DNA from: Hemibagrus wyckioides | Taxonomy: Eukaryota; Chordata; Actinopteri; Siluriformes; Bagridae | DNA: 64,000 bases | Direction of reading: 5' to 3' | Assembly (NCBI RefSeq): GCF_019097595.1 | Contig: NC_080713.1 | Location: 12,910,199-12,974,198, forward strand | Shown: positions 58,450 to 64,000 of the stretch, piece by piece | Numbering within the stretch: the first letter of the stretch is position 1 | Layout: every line of letters begins with the position of its first letter | Translations under genes and position numbers: made by a program | The notes under the pieces: model-generated | What the model saw: only the letters and a program-made list of their open reading frames with translations | Databases searched by the model: none | Told to the model about the DNA's origin: nothing

Positions 58450-58637
58450 TGTCACAGTACAAGCAGAGCCAGAATGCCAGAGGGTCACCCAAGTATTAAC
58501 TTTATGAACTCTCTTCCAGTGTGTTTGGGTATTTATACAGCGTGCTCCCTCTGCGCAATTGTGAAGTATAGTATCCGTGTGTTACATACCAAGCCTTGCT
58601 ATTCTTCAGCTTAGGTTTCTACGTGTATGTCCTTACA
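58450..58637 (+). repeat. 5' LTR of gypsy 2, internally deleted
   Basis: Matches the first 170 or so bases of the 3' LTR, then jumps to its last 10 or so bases, losing about 160 bp including the AATAAA region. Confidence 0.92.
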
Positions 58638-58638
58638 G

Positions 58639-58648
58639 GATACTTCGC
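58639..58648 (+). other. Primer-binding site of gypsy 2 (self-priming type)
   Basis: GATACTTCGC, one base inside the 5' LTR, is the exact reverse complement of GCGAAGTATC at 62698-62707 in the 3' LTR, 31 bases after the start of its TATTTATA box (62667). Confidence 0.7.
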
Positions 58649-58779
58649 CAAATATGAGTCCAGCAGATCTCCAAGCAGCATTGTGGTGACAGAAGGTTCT
58701 CCTCTGTGCATACCAGGCGGTATTAATTGAAAAAGCGAAGTAGCCGCCGCGGCACCAGCGCCTCCACCACGCTGCAAGT

Positions 58780-59480
58780 TACCCTGTTTCACTCTCCCTG
58801 AGAAGTTTGATGGATCTGCCAACCGCTGTCAAGGTTTCCTGCGTCAATGTGAAAACTTCTTTGCTCAGCAACCGGAAGCCTACAGCAGTGAGACTACCAG
58901 GTGCGCATTCATGCTATCACGGCTAACGGGTAAAGCGCTGGATTGGGCTTCAGCTGTTTGGGACACTGATCCTCAAGTCAAGTCGTCAGCCAACTATTTT
59001 GCAGGCTTGATTAAGGAGGTTTTCGAGTACCCGGCTGGGGGTTATGTCAGGGGTCTGACACTGCTGCTGACTTCGCCATTAGATTCCATATGCTGGCGGT
59101 TCAATCAGGGTGGAATGCTCCAGCTCTCATGGCGGTGTTTCAGGAAGGGCTCAACCTGGAGCTGAAAGTGGAAATGGGGTGCAGAGACACCAACGTGACG
59201 CTATCACAATATATCTCCACAGCCATTCGGTTGGATAACCTATGCTGCCAGCATTGACCTCAAGCCTCCACTTCATGGTATGTGCCTCGCTACATGATGG
59301 AAAGCCACTACCCCAGAGAAGACACCTCAGAACCCATGCAACTGGGACGAGCTCATGTTTCTGAGGAGGAGCGCGAACGCCGCACCCAGCTCCACCTCTG
59401 CTACTACTGCAGGAAACCCGGTCACTGAGTCATTCACTGTCCGGAGAAACCTACCCTGTCACAGGTAGAGACTGTTAAGC
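58780..59480 (+). pseudogene. gypsy 2 gag
   Basis: Gives [40 protein letters not shown] and a zinc knuckle CYYCRKPGH-stop-VIHCPEK at 59400-59450. This gag type is related to that of the mammalian sushi-derived genes PEG10/RTL1 (established knowledge). Several frameshifts and an in-knuckle stop. Confidence 0.8.
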
Positions 59481-59649
59481 TGCTTACTAAGGTAAGGCAC
59501 TTCCTGCTTTCATTCTCCATGCTGACTCTCGCTTTTCTATAACAGCTCTAATTGACTCAGTGAGGCGGTCAGCCTCACTGACAGCAACCTGGTTCATGGG
59601 CTGCACCTACCCACCGTTCCATGCACCCCACCAGTGAGAGTGACCGCCA

Positions 59650-60990
59650 TCGATGATCAGCCCATTGGGGATGGCCTCCTTACGCACCAAACGACACTCT
59701 TTGAATTACAGATTGGATTATTTCACAGAGAAAGACTTACTTACTTTTTATGTCATCTCTTCTCCATCTAACCCGGTTGTCCTAGGCCTCCCCTGGCTAC
59801 AGCTTCATGACCCTTGTATTTCCTGTAAAGCGGGAGACATACTAAAATGGTCCACCTACTGTGTTAAGAACTGTTTTCATGATCACACGCCATGCCCATG
59901 TTTATCAACCTCCGTTGAAAGCCCAGAGTCTTCTAGCCTGAGAACATTCCCAAGGGAATACCAAGACCTTAGGGAGGTTTTCAGTAAAGAAAAAGCCACC
60001 AAGCTGCCTTCACACAGACCCTGGGACTGCGCCATAGAACTCCTCCCCAATGCCATGCCACCAAAGAGCCGAGTTTACCCTCTCTCTCTCCCAGAGAAGA
60101 AAGCCATGGAGGACTACAGCGAGGAGGCTCTAACAGCAGGATACATCTGGCCCTCTACCTCTCCTGCAGCAGCTTTTTCTTCATTGAAAAAAAAGATGGG
60201 GGGCCTTTGGCCATGCATCCTATGGACTTACTAACACCCCAGTGGTGTTCCAGTCCCTCATCAGCAGTGTTCCAGTCCTTCATAAACGAGGTATTTAGAG
60301 ACATGCTACACCGATATGTCATTGCTTACATAGATGACATCTTGATCTACTCCACCAACCTTGAACTGCATATTACCCATGTTTGTGCAGTCCTACGCCA
60401 CCTTGCGCAGCATAATCTTTTCATGAAGCTGGAGAAGTGTGAATTCCACTGACCCTCCATGACGTTCCTGGGGTACGTGATTTCACAGGATGGAGTAGAA
60501 ATGGATCAATCTAAGGTGTCTGCCATCACATCCTGGCCTGAGTCCACCAATATCAAGGGACTACAGTGATTTCTGGGGTTTGCCAACTTCTACTGCAGAT
60601 TCATTTGCGACTACAGCACCATAGCCAGCCTATTGACCTCACTTCTAAAGGGTAAGCTAAGATGGACTGATCAAGCCAAAGTGGCGTTTTAGAGACTAAA
60701 ACGAAGCTTTTCCTCGGCCCTCATACTCTGCCACCCCAACCCGGAGTTACCGTTCACTGTGGAGGTAGACGGCTCGAATTGCGGCATTGGGGGCGGTACT
60801 TTCCCAACGACAACCCAACTCTGGTAAACTGCACCCATGCGCCTTCTTTTCAAGAAAACTCACACCGGCAGAGGTTAACTATGATGTGGGGAACCGGGAG
60901 CCACTCACCATAAAAGCCGCTCTGGAGGAATGGAGACAACCGTTCCGAATCCTTACCAATCATCACAATCTTGCTTACCTCCGTTAGTCT
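59650..60990 (+). pseudogene. gypsy 2 reverse transcriptase and RNase H
   Basis: Gives [43 protein letters not shown] (about 59770-60110), then a deletion near 60205-60240 that removes motif A and neighbouring RT blocks. It continues [26 protein letters not shown] (catalytic box intact, about 60318-60353), LEKCEFH-stop, [11 protein letters not shown], and RNase H ([34 protein letters not shown]). Confidence 0.85.
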
Positions 60991-61199
60991 AAGTGCCTCA
61001 ACCCACACCAAGCTGGGCTCTGTTCTTCTCCTGTTTCAAGTTCTCCATCTCCTATCGCCCCGGGTCCAAGAATGGGAAAGCAGATGCTCTCTCGAGTTCA
61101 CGAAACCATCAAACAACCTGTACGCCCCGAGCTTATCCTCCTGCCGTCCATAGCCCCCATACACTGGGACATTCTGTAGGAGATTGCACGAGCCCATTC

Positions 61200-62100
61200 T
61201 TCTGAAGCTACTCCTCCCAAGTGTACACCCACCAAGTTGTACGTGCCCATAGCACTTCGCCAGAGAGTGATCCAGTGGTCCCATGAGAGCCCCAGTATGG
61301 GACACCCCGGCATCCAGCAAACCACCAAGCTGCTGCGTCAGAGGTTCTGGTGGCCGTCACTCAATAGAGATGTCGAAGAGTTCGTCTGATCCTGTACTGT
61401 CTGTGCCCAATCCCGAACAAACCACCATCTACCTGAAGGCCTGTTTGAACCATTGCCTATCTTACAGCAACCCTGGTCTCACTTATCCATCGACTTTCTC
61501 ACAGATCTCCCAGACTCTCAAAGGTTCACTGCAGTCATGGTGGTTATCGACCGGTTTTCTAAAGCCTGCAAACTGATTCCTATGAAGGGCTTACCCACAT
61601 CCATGGAGAGCGCCCAAGCAATCTTCCAGAATATTTTCCAGAACTATGGCCTTCCTGAGGACCTTCCTGTCTCTGATCGGGGCACGCAATTTACGTCTAG
61701 GGTCTGGCTGGAGTTCTGCAAGTAGCTGGGGATTAACGTCAGCCTAAGTTCAGGATATCATCCTCAGTCCAATGGCCAGGCCAATTGTCTTAATCAAGAG
61801 CTGGGGAGGTTCCTGAGGACATATTGCAGCAGGGAACAACACCGGTGGAGTGAGTTTCTCCCCTGGGAGGAATACGTGCAGAACTCTTTACTCCATTCTT
61901 TCACCAGCTTGACTCCATTTCCAGTGTGCGTTAGGCTATCAGTCCCCGCTGTTTCCATGGTCTGAAGAATCCTCTAATGTCCCCACAGTGGAGGACTGGC
62001 ACAGATGGAGTCAAGAGGTCTGGGAACAAGCACATGTCCAGCTTCAGAGGGTGATTAGGAGAGAGGAGATCCAGGCCAACCGCCGGCGATGTCCACACCC
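61200..62100 (+). pseudogene. gypsy 2 integrase
   Basis: H2C2 remnants (MGHPGIQQTTKLL-like near 61300), [18 protein letters not shown] (first Asp), [27 protein letters not shown] (second Asp), then after a stop [13 protein letters not shown] near 61770, where the DDE Glu is replaced (NGQAN for NGQTE). Confidence 0.82.
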
Positions 62101-62149
62101 AAACTACCAGGTGGGCCAGAGAGTGTGGCTCTCCACTCGGAATCTGACC

Positions 62150-62580
62150 TGAAATTGACTGAAAGACTGACTGAAAGACTGAAATTGCCCTGCCGTAAGC
62201 TTAGCTCTAAATTCATAGGTCCGTTCAGGATCGTTTGCCAGATCAACCTGGTTTCTTACCATCTGGAGCTACCTGCTTCCTATCGCGTTTCGCCCACATT
62301 TCATTTCTCTCTACTCAAACCCTATCACGAGCCCCAGGACCATGGCCCCGCTTCCCAGGAACCTCCCCCTTCCCAGGATATTGACGCTTCCCTCCCCTAC
62401 CAAATTCACACTATCCTCAACTCATGTCGTCGTGGAAACCACCTTCAGTATTTGGTGGACTGGGAGGGGTATGGCCCAGAGGAACACTGCTGGGTGAATG
62501 CAGGGGACATTCTAGACCTGACACTCACGGAGGAGTTTCACCATTGTCGAACACCAGGAGGTGTTCCTAGAGGGGGGGTT
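62150..62580 (+). pseudogene. gypsy 2 chromodomain and C-terminus
   Basis: LPCRKLSSKFIGPFRI, then a chromodomain with [20 protein letters not shown] and DILDLTLTEEFHHCR, ending just before the 3' LTR. Confidence 0.85.
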
Positions 62581-62581
62581 C

Positions 62582-62931
62582 TGTCACAGTACAAGCAGAG
62601 CCAGAACGCCAGAGGGAGCCATCGCCCAAGTATTAACTTTATGAACTCACTTCCAGTGTGTTTGGGTATTTATACAGTGTGCTCCCTCTGCGCAAGCGCG
62701 AAGTATCATATCCATGTGTTACATACCAAGCCTTGCTATTCTTCAACCTAGATTTCTATGTGACCCTTGCCTTTTCCATAGTGACTTCATGTTTCAGTTT
62801 TGTTTCATGGTGTTTGCTTTCTGGTTTTGACCTTTTTTGCCTGCATTCTCAATTACGATTTCTGCCTGCTGTTTTGATAATAAAGATCTGCTTATGGATT
62901 CAGACACTCCTGCCTCTGATGAGTCCTTACA
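62582..62931 (+). repeat. 3' LTR of gypsy 2
   Basis: 350 bp. TATTTATA (62667-62674), predicted transcript start GCGAAGTATC (62698-62707), AATAAA at about 62879-62884, end CCTTACA. Confidence 0.93.
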
Positions 62932-62984
62932 GTTCACTGGACACAAAACATTTGCTAGAAGTGTGAACATTCATTTTAGTTAAG

Positions 62985-63110
62985 TTACTATTTATCCCTA
63001 ACGTTTATCTATAACAAGCAAGCCTGAGGCGATGGTGGCAAGAAAAAAACTCCATGAAATGATGCGAGGAAGAAACCTTGAGAGGAACCAGGCTTTTGTA
63101 TTGATCTTTT
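62985..63110. repeat. Dispersed fish repeat
   Basis: AGCCTGAGGCGATGGTGGCA ... GAGGAAGAAACCTTGAGAGG is a text common in fish interspersed repeats (from memory). No coding content. Confidence 0.5.
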
Positions 63111-63119
63111 AAACCCAAC

Positions 63120-63650
63120 TTGATCCGAGACATTCTTCAGATATTCCTGCAGCTACTTTATTGTTGCTATACGTATAATGGCAGCCTCACTGATTAGATT
63201 TCTTCTTGTCCTTTCATCAATTTTCAAGGAACTTTCTCTTTTTGAGCAGTTAAATTAAATTAAATTAAAATGTTTGATTGCTGCTCTGAGAGACATGAGT
63301 TCAAATCCCCTATTTCAGTGGAGTTCAGTTGCCCCTACTTGCCATTGAAGAAAGCGCTCTCAACTGTTAACAGTTGTATAAAATGAGATAGTAAGAGTAT
63401 CTGTCCAGTGCCATAAATATAAATTCTTGGTAAAGCATGTGGTAGCCCATTACTTGTTGATAATAACCTTCAAAGTATGCCATCTAATTAAATTTTTATC
63501 TAACCCATTCAGCCAAAATGTTATTCTATAAAGTCACACAATGTTATTTTAATTTCCAATGGTTTCCTTTCTCCATCAGGATTTCTGGCCTGCTTTTTTC
63601 TTACCTTTCAGAATGATTCCACATTTTTACAGCATCCAAACATTCCAGTT
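63120..63650. other. Probable alpk3 intron, nothing recognised
   Basis: AT-rich. The expected next alpk3 exon was not seen here. Confidence 0.4.
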
Positions 63651-63664
63651 TATTAAAACTCCCA

Positions 63665-63973
63665 TGTAATGTCAGGGCACCCCCACACTGCAGAGTCAGA
63701 TCCATATGCGGGATTCAAATGAACCACTGCTTTATTAGCAAACACAAGACATGGGCCAGACTAACATAATAATTAAACATGATGATACACAACAAGAACA
63801 GAAACAATGACAGAGAAAGACAGGTACAAAAGGATCGCTATATATAGGACAAAACATTAGGGCTAATGAGAAACAGGTGACATGGTGGGAAGGGTGTGAC
63901 ACAATACACACAACAAAGCAGGCTGCAGTGATTCACCTGCCAGCACCCCCTCCAGTGGTCTGGGAGCTGTCCA
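63665..63973 (-). mobile_element. Probable solo LTR
   Basis: 309 bp. On the minus strand it starts TGGACAGCTCCCAGACC and ends CTGACATTACA, flanked by TCCCA on both sides (63660-63664 and 63974-63978). It has CTATATATAG (63848-63838 region) and CTAATAAAG (about 63738) in the right order for a promoter and poly(A) signal. No internal element sequence is attached. Confidence 0.7.
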
Positions 63974-64000
63974 TCCCAAGCCAGGGAAGAACTGTTCAGT

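Larger units (their letters stand above)
58450..62931 (+). mobile_element. Second sushi-like Ty3/gypsy element, decayed
   Basis: 4,482 bp with LTRs at 58450-58637 (188 bp, internally deleted) and 62582-62931 (350 bp), TGTCACAGTACAAG ... CCTTACA, flanked by a perfect GTTCA duplication (58445-58449 and 62932-62936). It carries gag with zinc knuckle, RT, RNase H, integrase and chromodomain in that order. Multiple stops and a deletion in RT make it inactive. Confidence 0.95.

Overview
This window is vertebrate nuclear DNA, almost certainly from a ray-finned fish. It contains spliced, AG/GT-bounded exons of two vertebrate genes. The rest is largely fish-type mobile elements: Tc1-like, piggyBac-like, Tigger-like, RTE/L1/Tx1/L2-like LINEs and chromodomain-bearing Ty3/gypsy elements. 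No prokaryotic operon, CRISPR array or phage is present. Exon assignments below were made by reading the DNA and matching it to remembered protein families. No database search was run.

Region by region. (1) 0-9.9 kb: AT-rich, gene-poor DNA with relics of an RTE-type LINE (0.55-1.92 kb), an L1-type LINE (2.04-2.88 kb), a tRNA-derived SINE (about 3.3-3.5 kb) and an L2-like LINE (about 6.7-7.1 kb). (2) 9.97-12.16 kb, minus strand: the first three coding exons of sec11a, the catalytic subunit of the signal peptidase complex, with a CpG-containing promoter region at 12.2-12.6 kb. The remaining exons were not found and probably lie beyond the left edge. (3) 12.6-27.1 kb: a transposon-rich interval with a Tc1 element nested in another DNA transposon, a decayed gypsy element, two copies of another Tc1-like family, duplicated dispersed repeats and a solo LTR with a perfect target-site duplication. 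(4) 27.18-44.74 kb, plus strand: alpk3 (alpha-protein kinase 3). It has a muscle-type promoter (two adjacent MEF2-like boxes, one doubling as a TATA box), a probable noncoding first exon and ten coding exons with consistent splice phases. These encode about 1,613 residues: Ig domain 1, a long disordered linker, Ig domain 2 and the N-terminal half of the alpha-kinase domain. (5) 44.75-64 kb: the next alpk3 intron, which exceeds 19 kb here and is a nest of retroelements. It holds a decayed Tx1-like LINE, a minus-strand LINE with an SGNH-esterase ORF1 that was split by a piggyBac-like element (TTAA duplication) and by a complete gypsy element (ATGGT duplication), a second complete gypsy element (GTTCA duplication), and a further probable solo LTR (TCCCA duplication).

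The two genes are head to head. From established knowledge, SEC11A and ALPK3 are also close neighbours in human (15q25), with ZNF592 between them. No znf592-like exon was recognised here.

The most notable sequence-level signal is in the two complete gypsy elements. Each has a 10-nt stretch just inside its 5' LTR that is exactly complementary to a 10-nt stretch in its LTR, about 30 bp downstream of a TATA box, where the transcript should begin. This is the signature of Tf1/sushi-type self-primed reverse transcription.
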